Assembly: GCA_910588505.1 (NCBI GenBank)
Contig: CAJUPQ010000079.1
Span: 1-16,102 of the forward strand
Direction: 5' to 3'
Length of the DNA: 16,102 nt
From: an uncultured Hungatella sp.
GTDB taxonomy: Bacteria > Bacillota > Clostridia > Lachnospirales > Lachnospiraceae
Part shown: one piece after another, positions 1 to 5,991 of the stretch
Numbering within the stretch: the first letter of the stretch is position 1
Layout: every line of letters begins with the position of its first letter
Notes under the pieces: model-generated
Seen by the model: only the letters and a program-made list of their open reading frames with translations
The model's database searches: none
What the model was told of the DNA's origin: nothing
Translations under genes and position numbers: made by a program

Positions 1-13
1 GGCGTAGAGAGCG

Positions 14-105
14 AGTACTATTGCTTAGGAATTAATGCAATGATGTACTAGTACAGTATTGCTTAAATTTCAGTGAATAAATTGCTTGATAGGCAATGCT
101 GTACT
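14..105. repeat. Two adjacent small imperfect palindromes
   Basis: Two neighbouring units share the same end words. Unit one (14-49) begins AGTACTATTGC and ends GCAAT-GAT-GTACT. Unit two (50-105) begins AGTACAGTATTGC and ends GCAATGCTGTACT; its arms (50-62 and 93-105) match over 13 bp with one G-T wobble. The units abut at a GTACTAGTAC junction, and the second ends in the CTAG where the larger palindromic element starts. No protein is recognisable here. They could be ends of an older mobile element or structured RNA; the sequence does not decide. Confidence 0.5.
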
Positions 106-251
106 AGAGCGTGTTTGAAAATTCATTCCCGCCAGATGCTATTTGAGCCAAATTCAGGTTACATAGCCCGCTATGCGCCCTTCATTTGGCTCAAATCTCC
201 CACAAATTGTGACGCACATCTGTCAGAAAGCAATTTTCAAACACGCTCTAG
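104..251. mobile_element. 148-bp palindromic MITE-like element
   Basis: The element has perfect 20-bp terminal inverted repeats (104-123, starting CTAGAGCGTG, and 232-251, ending CACGCTCTAG). Inside lie three further nested inverted pairs: CAGATG/CATCTG (133-138 / 217-222), a 13-bp perfect pair ATTTGAGCCAAAT / ATTTGGCTCAAAT (141-153 / 184-196), and a central CATAGC/GCTATG hairpin (162-175). The whole segment could fold into one long interrupted hairpin. It encodes no transposase, so movement would need one supplied in trans. The CTAG at each end may be a target duplication or part of the repeat; TA/CTAG targets are known for IS630-like transposases, but that link is inference. It lies immediately upstream of the surviving part of an antitoxin gene. 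Confidence 0.8.
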
Positions 252-444
252 CGGCTTTACCCAGGAAGACTTTGCAAAGCGCCTTGACACGACTCCTGAG
301 AATCTGAGTCTGCTGGTCAGAGGAGAACAAAGACTTTCCATTGATATAGCTGTGAGGCTTTCCAGAATGTTGGGAACAAGCGTTGCGTATTGGCTGAATT
401 TACAGAATGTGTATGATTCAATAATAGCCGAACCTACCTCATAA
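252..444 (+). pseudogene. HigA/VapI-type antitoxin, 5'-truncated remnant
   Basis: About 64 codons after the MITE encode the back half of an XRE-type helix-turn-helix protein of the HigA/VapI antitoxin family: FTQEDFAKRL, TPENLSLLVRG (the recognition-helix region), LSIDIAVRLSRMLG and the family-typical YWLNLQNVYD. Intact members have roughly 20-30 more N-terminal residues carrying an HPGE..REEL-like motif before this point; these are missing. A reading frame does run through the MITE from a GTG at 73, but its first 59 or so residues are translated palindrome and resemble no antitoxin, so it is probably not a real product. No partner toxin gene lies in the window; in higBA modules the toxin is normally just upstream, which is outside this sequence. 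The protein ends soon after the conserved core, which is normal for the short family form. Confidence 0.7.
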
Positions 445-522
445 AAGAGCCGGACTCTTCCCTGCCCACAATACCTGCCACCGCCGTCGCAAAAATCCCA
501 ATGCAAAAAAATCTATTTTCCT

Positions 523-550
523 TTGCAAACAGGAGTATTTTTGCTATAAT
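523..550 (+). promoter_or_regulatory. Sigma-A promoter of the yqhY-nusB-recN cluster
   Basis: A -35 box TTGCAA (523-528) and a perfect -10 box TATAAT (545-550) are 16 bp apart. They lie about 34 bp upstream of the first gene, in an AT-rich gap with no coding potential. This is the only clear promoter seen upstream of the long co-directional gene run. Confidence 0.75.
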
Positions 551-563
551 AGGGCTATTATAG
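544..563. promoter_or_regulatory. Palindromic candidate operator over the -10 box
   Basis: CTATAATAG (544-552) and CTATTATAG (555-563) are perfect reverse complements separated by GG. The left arm contains the -10 box and the right arm covers the expected transcription start and first transcribed bases. The symmetry suits a dimeric repressor site, but half of it is forced by the TATAAT sequence, so a regulatory role is inferred. Confidence 0.4.
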
Positions 564-569
564 GAACAC

Positions 570-575
570 AGGAGG
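570..575 (+). promoter_or_regulatory. Ribosome binding site that decides the yqhY start
   Basis: AGGAGG is a perfect Shine-Dalgarno sequence. It is only 2 nt from the ATG at 578 but 8 nt from the in-frame GTG at 584, which favours GTG as the real start. Confidence 0.6.
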
Positions 576-583
576 TAATGATT

Positions 584-970
584 GTGGCAGAAGCGGAGAA
601 CAGAAATACTCACAAGGTATATGAGAAGGATAAAATCGGGGAAGTACAGATTGCAGATGAAGTGGTGGCCATTATCGCGGGGCTGGCGGCCACAGAGGTG
701 GAGGGCGTGGACTCCATGGCAGGCAATATCACCAATGAGCTGGTGGGCAAGCTTGGCATGAGGAACCTTTCTAAGGGCGTGAAGGTGGATGTGACAGAGG
801 AGCACGTGTCCGTGGATCTGTCTCTGAATATGAAGTACGGGTACAACATCCCGGCGGTTTCGGAGAAGGTGCAGGATAAGGTGAAGAGCGCGATTGAGAA
901 CATGACCGGACTCAATGTCCTGGACGTGAACATCAAGATAGCCGGCGTCAACATGGAAGAAGGACATTAG
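584..970 (+). CDS. yqhY: Asp23/Gls24-family (YqhY-like) protein
   Basis: A 128-residue soluble protein of the Asp23/Gls24 (alkaline shock, DUF322) family. Visible family features are the opening GEVQIADEVVAIIAGLAA, the following EVEGVDSMAG, the VDLSLNMKYGYNIP core strand and the closing NVLDVNIKIAGV. There is no signal peptide or membrane segment. In Bacillus the YqhY member, encoded beside nusB, is linked to control of acetyl-CoA carboxylase and fatty acid synthesis; the same position before nusB supports calling this the YqhY type, though the function here is inferred. GTG 584 is preferred over ATG 578 because AGGAGG at 570-575 has proper spacing only to GTG. The gene heads the long cluster and is the one nearest the promoter. 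Confidence 0.85.
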   Translation: MAEAENRNTHKVYEKDKIGEVQIADEVVAIIAGLAATEVEGVDSMAGNITNELVGKLGMRNLSKGVKVDVTEEHVSVDLSLNMKYGYNIPAVSEKVQDKVKSAIENMTGLNVLDVNIKIAGVNMEEGH

Positions 971-978
971 AAATTGTG

Positions 979-1005
979 GGAAAATGCGTCGTCGTCGCAT
1001 TTTCC
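979..1005 (+). other. Perfect stem-loop between yqhY and nusB
   Basis: GGAAAATGCG (979-988) and CGCATTTTCC (996-1005) form a perfect 10-bp stem around a TCGTCGT loop, starting 8 nt after the yqhY stop. It is not followed by a T tract, so it is a poor intrinsic terminator. It may instead be an mRNA-stability or processing element, or a partial attenuator, setting yqhY output apart from the downstream genes. Confidence 0.5.
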
Positions 1006-1042
1006 TGTTCAAAAGAGGCGTACCTTACAGGAGGATTTGGAG

Positions 1043-1531
1043 ATGACCAGACGGGAGCTGCGGGAGCACTGTTTTAAGATGCTGTTCTGCACAAACTTTT
1101 ATCCGGCAGAGGAGGCTGGCGAGCAGCTGGAGCGATATTTTGAGACGCCTGAGGAAGATGAGACTACGCCGGAGGGGGTATCCCAGATTCTTCATCAGGT
1201 GGATATGGATGAAAAGGACCAGGCCTATCTGCTGAAAAAGACAAAGGCAATGGCCGAGCATGTGACAGGGCTGGACGCCAGGATCAATGAGGTGGCCCAG
1301 GGCTGGAAGACCAGCCGCATGGGAAAGGCGGAACTGACCATTTTGAGGCTGGCCCTCTATGAGATGGTGTATGACGATGAGATCCCGGAGAAGGTGGCCA
1401 TCAATGAGGCGGTGGAGCTGGCCAAGAAGTTCGGCGGGGAGGACGCTCCCTCCTTTATCAACGGGGTTCTGGCAAAGCTGGTGAAGGAAAGAAGCGATTC
1501 AGGAGACAAGACAGGGGCCGCAGGGCAGTAA
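1043..1531 (+). CDS. nusB: Transcription antitermination factor NusB
   Basis: A 162-residue NusB, the small helical RNA-binding factor that pairs with ribosomal protein S10 (NusE) on boxA to allow antitermination of rRNA operons. The family core is clear: RRELREHCFKMLF at the N-terminus, then TSRMGKAELTILRLALYEM, IPEKVAINEAVELAKKFGG and FINGVLAKL in the C-terminal half. ATG 1043 is chosen because AGGAGG (1029-1034) sits 8 nt before it and the conserved RRELR motif follows at once; the frame is open back to a TTG at 974, but those extra 23 codons resemble no NusB. The last ten or so residues (SGDKTGAAGQ) are low-complexity and lie next to the repeat stretch before xseA. Position after yqhY matches the Bacillus cluster, but folD is missing downstream. 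Confidence 0.95.
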   Translation: MTRRELREHCFKMLFCTNFYPAEEAGEQLERYFETPEEDETTPEGVSQILHQVDMDEKDQAYLLKKTKAMAEHVTGLDARINEVAQGWKTSRMGKAELTILRLALYEMVYDDEIPEKVAINEAVELAKKFGGEDAPSFINGVLAKLVKERSDSGDKTGAAGQ

Positions 1532-1539
1532 CGGCTGTC

Positions 1540-1623
1540 GGCGGAGAAAGTGAAGGGACTAGCGGCGGCAGGAACCGGGCCGGCGGAGGAAGTGAAGGGA
1601 CCAGCGGCGGCAGGGACCGGGCC
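1540..1623. repeat. 42-bp tandem repeat, two copies, before xseA
   Basis: Two head-to-tail GC-rich copies (1540-1581 and 1582-1623) start GGCGGAG and end ACCGGGCC, differing at only a few positions. The period is 14 codons. In the xseA frame from a GTG at 1550 they would encode repeated AAAGTGP-type peptide, but that GTG has only a weak ribosome site and lies 47 codons before the conserved XseA start, so the stretch is probably untranslated spacer. Confidence 0.8.
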
Positions 1624-1690
1624 GACAGGACGAAAAGCTGGTCAGCAAAGGGCGTCGGCGGTGTCAGGCGTGGAGACGGAAGTAAAATCT

Positions 1691-2890
1691 ATGGCAAGCA
1701 TCTATTCGGTAACACAGGTTAACTCTTATATTAAAAATATGTTCGTTCAGGATTATCTTCTAAACCGCATCAGCGTGCGGGGGGAGATTTCCAACTGCAA
1801 GTATCACACTTCCGGACATATTTATTTTACATTGAAGGACAAATCAGGGACCTTATCTGCGGTAATGTTTGCGGGGCAGAGGAAAGGTCTCAATTTTCAG
1901 TTGCAGGAAGGGCAGCAGATCATTGTCACAGGCTCTGTGGACGTGTATGAGCGGGACGGGAGATACCAGCTTTATGCCAGGGAGATTAAGCGTGAAGGCG
2001 TTGGCGACCTGTTTGAGCGGTTTCAGAAGCTGCGGGATGAGCTGGAAGAGATGGGGATGTTTGCCCCGGAGTACAAGCAGCCCATTCCCAGATACGCCAG
2101 GACCGTGGGGGTGGTGACGGCCAGCACGGGGGCGGCTATCCGGGATATCATGAATATTTCGGCCAGGAGAAACCCCTATGTGCAGCTGGTGCTGTATCCG
2201 GCCCTGGTCCAGGGGGAGCAGGCAAAGTACAGTATCGTGGAGGGGATCAGGACCCTGGATCTGATGGGACTGGACGTGATCATCGTGGGAAGAGGCGGCG
2301 GCTCCATAGAAGATCTGTGGGCATTTAATGAAGAGATGGTGGCAAGAGCCATTTTTGAGTGTGAGACGCCGGTGATCTCCGCGGTGGGGCATGAGACGGA
2401 TGTGACCATCGCGGACTATGTGGCGGATATGCGGGCCCCCACGCCTTCGGCGGCGGCGGAGCTGGCAGTGTTTGATTACAGGCAGTTTGAGGAACAAATG
2501 CAGAGATACCAGGATATCCTTACAAGGGGGATGCTTGGGCAGGTGGAATTGAGAAAGCATCAGGCAGAGCAGAGCAGGCTGCGGCTTATGATGCACCATC
2601 CCCAGAGGCAGCTCAATGAGAAGCGGCAGCAGCTTGCGGATATGGAGGAGCGAATGGGGAGCCTGATGGAACAGAGGTTGGTGGACAGGAAACACAGACT
2701 GGCCCTGATCAGCGGGAGGCTTAAAGATCTGTCGCCGCTGACACGGCTCAGCAAGGGATTTGGGTTTGTGACAGGAGCCGACGGGAAACGTGTGGAGTCC
2801 GTGAGCAAGGTGGAAGCGGGACAGGAGTTGTCCGTGCGACTGGCGGACGGGACAGTGAAGACGAAAGTGGAAGGGGTTTGGCCTCTTTGA
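1691..2890 (+). CDS. xseA: Exodeoxyribonuclease VII large subunit
   Basis: A 399-residue large subunit of exonuclease VII, which with several XseB subunits degrades single-stranded DNA in both directions. An N-terminal OB-fold (about residues 1-100) shows YSVTQVNSYIKNMF, VRGEISNCKYHTSGHIYFTLKD and AVMFAGQRKGLNF. The catalytic region follows with GVVTASTGAAIRDI, DVIIVGRGGGSIEDLWAFNEE, ISAVGHETDVTIADYVADMRAPTPSAAAE. A coiled-coil stretch for XseB binding comes next, and a C-terminal LSKGFGFV..GKRVESV segment closes it. ATG 1691 is chosen because the conserved domain starts there and a modest GGAAG lies 8 nt upstream; an open frame reaches GTG 1550, but those residues are low-complexity repeat. 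Length fits the family. The weak ribosome site and the repeats between nusB and xseA are unusual. Confidence 0.95.
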   Translation: MASIYSVTQVNSYIKNMFVQDYLLNRISVRGEISNCKYHTSGHIYFTLKDKSGTLSAVMFAGQRKGLNFQLQEGQQIIVTGSVDVYERDGRYQLYAREIKREGVGDLFERFQKLRDELEEMGMFAPEYKQPIPRYARTVGVVTASTGAAIRDIMNISARRNPYVQLVLYPALVQGEQAKYSIVEGIRTLDLMGLDVIIVGRGGGSIEDLWAFNEEMVARAIFECETPVISAVGHETDVTIADYVADMRAPTPSAAAELAVFDYRQFEEQMQRYQDILTRGMLGQVELRKHQAEQSRLRLMMHHPQRQLNEKRQQLADMEERMGSLMEQRLVDRKHRLALISGRLKDLSPLTRLSKGFGFVTGADGKRVESVSKVEAGQELSVRLADGTVKTKVEGVWPL

Positions 2891-2918
2891 GTATATTTTG
2901 GAAGGAATCGAAGTTAAA

Positions 2919-3137
2919 ATGGAAGAGAAAACAGGGACAAGATCCATTGAAGAGACCATGGAAGAATTGGAATCCATTATTGAGAAGATGGAGGACAGGG
3001 AGAGTACTTTGGAGGATTCCTTTGCCTGCTTTGAGAGAGGCATGAAGCTGGTAAAGGAGTGCAGCCAGCGGATCGACAAGGTGGAGAAACAGATCATGGT
3101 CCTTAGTGAGGAGAGCGGGGAAACTTATGAGTTCTAG
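2919..3137 (+). CDS. xseB: Exodeoxyribonuclease VII small subunit
   Basis: A 72-residue helical protein that binds the XseA coiled coil to form exonuclease VII. Family marks are SIEETMEELESIIEKMEDRE, STLEDSFACFERGMKLVKEC and a final coiled segment with CSQRIDKVEKQI. Length is typical. ATG 2919 is preferred to a TTG at 2898 because the conserved sequence starts shortly after it; the nearest purine-rich site (AAGGA, 2902-2906) is rather far away at 12 nt, so initiation may be modest. It begins 28 nt after the xseA stop, and its last 11 nt overlap the start of ispA, which suggests translational coupling. Confidence 0.93.
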   Translation: MEEKTGTRSIEETMEELESIIEKMEDRESTLEDSFACFERGMKLVKECSQRIDKVEKQIMVLSEESGETYEF

Positions 3138-4029
3138 GGAGCAGTTGGAACAGTATACCGGAGAGGTGGAGGCGGTCATTGAGAGATACCTGCCCAGGAA
3201 GGCAGGATATCAGAGGACTGTCTTGGAAGCGATGAATTACAGCATGAAGGCCGGAGGGAAACGGCTGCGGCCTCTGTTTATGAGAGAAGTGTACCGATTG
3301 TTTGCAGGCGGGCCGGAGGGCGGCGGGGAAGCCGCAGTGGAGCCGTTTATGGCGGCTATTGAGATGATCCACACTTTTTCCCTGGTCCATGACGACCTGC
3401 CCTGTATGGACAACGACACCTTAAGGCGGGGCATGGATACCACCTGGGTAAAGTACGGGTACGATATGGCGGTGCTGGCCGGGGACGCTCTGGCTATCTA
3501 CGCCTTTGAGACGGCGGCAAAGGCATTTTCTGTCAGTGACAGGCCTGACCTGGTGGGCCAGTGCATGGGGCTTTTGGCGGAGAAATCCGGCATCAGCGGC
3601 ATGATCGGCGGGCAGACGGCGGACGTGGAGCTGACTGGGAAAGAGGTGAGCCCGGAGAAACTGGACTTTATCTACCGGCTGAAGACCGGGGCCCTTCTGG
3701 AGGTGTCCATGATGATCGGGGCCATCCTGGGAGGCGCTGACAGAGAGCAGGTAAAGGCTGTGGAGAAGATGGCCTCCTGCGTGGGGACGGCATTTCAGAT
3801 TCAGGACGATATCCTGGATGTGGTGGGCGACGCCCGGGTCATCGGCAAACCGGTGCTGAGCGATGAGAAAAATGAGAAGACAACCTATGTGACACTGTAT
3901 GGTATGGAGGCGGCCAGGAAGGCTGTCATGGAATTGTCAAAAGAGGCGGAGGAGATTCTTGAGAGCCTGCCCGGCGACCATGAATTTTTGTCCTGCCTGA
4001 TTGACATTTTGATAACCAGAGTAAAATAA
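3127..4029 (+). CDS. ispA: Farnesyl diphosphate synthase (short-chain prenyltransferase)
   Basis: A 300-residue all-helical prenyltransferase that condenses DMAPP and IPP to geranyl and then farnesyl diphosphate, precursor for undecaprenyl phosphate and quinone chains. Visible are GGKRLRP (about 43-49, IPP binding), the first aspartate-rich motif DDLPCMD (89-95), GGQTADV, and the second motif DDILD (227-231). The DDxxxxD spacing of the first motif and the phenylalanine five residues before it (HTFSLVHDD) are typical of bacterial farnesyl synthases, though related geranylgeranyl synthases are similar and product length is inferred. ATG 3127 is chosen over GTG 3106: GGGG lies 6 nt upstream and the protein then has normal length. 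It overlaps xseB and precedes dxs by 14 nt, so the first and a later isoprenoid step are co-transcribed. Confidence 0.93.
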   Translation: MSSREQLEQYTGEVEAVIERYLPRKAGYQRTVLEAMNYSMKAGGKRLRPLFMREVYRLFAGGPEGGGEAAVEPFMAAIEMIHTFSLVHDDLPCMDNDTLRRGMDTTWVKYGYDMAVLAGDALAIYAFETAAKAFSVSDRPDLVGQCMGLLAEKSGISGMIGGQTADVELTGKEVSPEKLDFIYRLKTGALLEVSMMIGAILGGADREQVKAVEKMASCVGTAFQIQDDILDVVGDARVIGKPVLSDEKNEKTTYVTLYGMEAARKAVMELSKEAEEILESLPGDHEFLSCLIDILITRVK

Positions 4030-4030
4030 A

Positions 4031-4035
4031 AAGGA
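4031..4035 (+). promoter_or_regulatory. Ribosome binding site that decides the dxs start
   Basis: AAGGA stands 2 nt before ATG 4038 but 8 nt before the in-frame ATG at 4044. Normal spacing favours 4044 as the initiation codon. Confidence 0.55.
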
Positions 4036-4043
4036 CGATGTCT

Positions 4044-5954
4044 ATGTTAGAAAGAATAAATGGGCCTCAGGACATTAAGGAGCTTAACCGGGAGGAACTG
4101 GAAATTCTGGCATCGGAGATCAGGCGATTCCTGATTGAAAAGATCAGCGCCACAGGCGGGCATCTGGCCTCCAATCTGGGGGTTGTGGAGCTGACTATGG
4201 CCATGTATCTGACCTTTGACCTTCCAAAGGACAAGATCATCTGGGACGTGGGCCATCAGGCCTACACCCACAAAATACTCAGCGGGCGGAAAGACTATTT
4301 TGACGATCTGCGCCAGTACGGGGGCTTAAGCGGATTTCCCAAGACAAAGGAAAGCCCCTGCGACTGCTTTGACACGGGACACAGCTCCACCTCCATATCC
4401 GCAGGCCTTGGCATGGCCCAGGCAAGAGATATTCTGGGGGAGGACTATTCGGTGGTGTCCATCATCGGCGACGGGGCCCTGACCGGGGGCATGGCCTATG
4501 AGGCCTTGAACAACGCGGCCCAGATCAAGAAAAACTTTATCATCGTGTTAAACGACAACAACATGTCCATTTCCGAAAATGTGGGAGGCATTTCCCAATA
4601 CTTGGGAGGCATCCGCACAGGCAGCGGGTACAATGATCTGAAGAAAAGTGTGACCAGCCTGCTGGAAAAGATTCCGGTGGCAGGCCCCAGGCTCATAGAC
4701 AAGATCAGCCGGACAAAGCAGGGGATCAAGCAGCTTCTTATTCCCGGGATGCTGTTTGAGGACATGGGCATTATTTATCTGGGGCCTGTGGACGGCCACG
4801 ACTTAAAAAAGCTTCGGCGGGTGCTGCAGGAGGCCAAGCGGCTAGACCAGGCGGTGCTTGTCCATGTAATTACCCAGAAAGGAAAAGGGTATGCCCCGGC
4901 GGAGCGCAATCCCGCCAGATTCCACGGGGTGGAGGCCTTTGACATAGAGACGGGAAAGCCAAAAGTAAAGAAGGAAAATCCCTCATACACCGATATATTT
5001 TCCAGGAAACTGTGCCAGCTGGCCCAGGAGCGGACCGATATCGTGGCAGTGACCGCGGCCATGCCCGACGGCACAGGGCTTAAGAAATTTGCCAGTTTGT
5101 ACCCGGAGCGTTTCTTTGACGTGGGTATTGCGGAGCAGCACGCGGTCACCAGCGCGGCGGGCATGGCGGCCGCAGGGCTGAAACCGGTGGTGGCGGTGTA
5201 CTCCTCCTTTTTGCAGAGAGGGTACGACCAGATTCTCCATGACGTGTGCATCCAGAACCTTCCCGTGGTCTTTGCCATTGACCGGGCCGGGCTGGTGGGC
5301 AGCGACGGGGAGACCCACCAGGGGATCTTTGATCTGTCCTTTATGACGTCCATCCCCAACATGAGCGTCCTGGCGCCCAAGAATCTGTGGGAGCTGCGGC
5401 GGGAGATGGAATTTGCCATGGACTACTGCGGGCCTGTGGCCATACGCTATCCTAGAGGGGAGGCCTACAGGGGACTGAAAGAATTCTGTGAGCCCATTGT
5501 GTACGGCAGAGGAGAGATGATCTTTGAGGAGGACGGTCTTGCCCTCCTGGCGGTAGGCAGCATGGTCAGCACGGCGGAGCACATCCGGGAGAAGATGAAG
5601 GCAGAGGGATACCATGTGACCCTGGCCAACGGAAGATTTATCAAGCCTGTGGACTTTGAACTGGTGGACAGGCTGGCCGAGAACCACGAATTTGTGGTGA
5701 CTCTGGAGGAGAATGTACTTCAGGGGGGATTTGGGCTGGAAGTAACGGCCTATATCCATGAGCACTATCCCCAGGTAAAGGTGTTGAACGTGGCGTTGCC
5801 CGACGCCTATGTGGAGCATGGAAATGTGTCCCTCCTTCGGGAAGGGCTGGGGATTGACAGTGACTCTATTATAAGGAAGATTAAGAACCGGTTTTTCTAC
5901 AAAGAGCCATGCGGCAAAGGGGAACAGGCGCTTTTGCCACCCAAGGCAATTTAG
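4044..5954 (+). CDS. dxs: 1-deoxy-D-xylulose-5-phosphate synthase
   Basis: A 636-residue thiamine-diphosphate enzyme that joins pyruvate and glyceraldehyde 3-phosphate, the entry step of the non-mevalonate isoprenoid pathway. Domains in order: a TPP-binding domain with GGHLASNLGVVELT, WDVGHQAYTHKILSGR and the metal-binding GDGALTGGMAYEALNNA...LNDNNMSIS; then YLGPVDGHD and TQKGKGYAPAE; a central pyrimidine domain with FDVGIAEQHAVTSAAGMA (catalytic Glu), YSSFLQRGYDQI and DRAGLVGSDGETHQG; and a C-terminal transketolase-like domain with TLEENVLQGGFG. All catalytic motifs are intact and length is normal. ATG 4044 is preferred over ATG 4038 from ribosome-site spacing. It follows ispA closely; its product feeds IspA through later steps encoded elsewhere. 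Confidence 0.97.
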   Translation: MLERINGPQDIKELNREELEILASEIRRFLIEKISATGGHLASNLGVVELTMAMYLTFDLPKDKIIWDVGHQAYTHKILSGRKDYFDDLRQYGGLSGFPKTKESPCDCFDTGHSSTSISAGLGMAQARDILGEDYSVVSIIGDGALTGGMAYEALNNAAQIKKNFIIVLNDNNMSISENVGGISQYLGGIRTGSGYNDLKKSVTSLLEKIPVAGPRLIDKISRTKQGIKQLLIPGMLFEDMGIIYLGPVDGHDLKKLRRVLQEAKRLDQAVLVHVITQKGKGYAPAERNPARFHGVEAFDIETGKPKVKKENPSYTDIFSRKLCQLAQERTDIVAVTAAMPDGTGLKKFASLYPERFFDVGIAEQHAVTSAAGMAAAGLKPVVAVYSSFLQRGYDQILHDVCIQNLPVVFAIDRAGLVGSDGETHQGIFDLSFMTSIPNMSVLAPKNLWELRREMEFAMDYCGPVAIRYPRGEAYRGLKEFCEPIVYGRGEMIFEEDGLALLAVGSMVSTAEHIREKMKAEGYHVTLANGRFIKPVDFELVDRLAENHEFVVTLEENVLQGGFGLEVTAYIHEHYPQVKVLNVALPDAYVEHGNVSLLREGLGIDSDSIIRKIKNRFFYKEPCGKGEQALLPPKAI

Positions 5955-5991
5955 GTTCTGAAGAAAACCGATTTTATGGAAAAGGAGCAGA

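Noticed and set aside
1..51. C-terminal end of an upstream gene in frame 1, ending at TAG 49-51
   Set aside because: Only 16 codons are visible, they match no family I recognise, and they overlap the palindromic repeat.
73..444. Complete 123-residue helix-turn-helix protein starting at GTG 73
   Set aside because: The first half is translated MITE palindrome and matches no antitoxin; there is no ribosome site before the GTG. Only the part after 251 looks like real coding sequence.
445..459. Terminator after the antitoxin remnant
   Set aside because: AAGAG/CTCTT gives only a 5-bp stem with no T tract after it.
1550..1690. 47-residue N-terminal extension of XseA
   Set aside because: It consists of tandem-repeat-derived Ala/Gly/Pro sequence with a poor ribosome site at GTG 1550; the conserved protein starts at ATG 1691.
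1853..3097. Long reverse-strand open frame (414 codons)
   Set aside because: It is antisense to xseA and xseB, has His/Leu/Pro-rich shadow composition and no domain or ribosome site. The same applies to the reverse frames opposite dxs, recN and uvrA.
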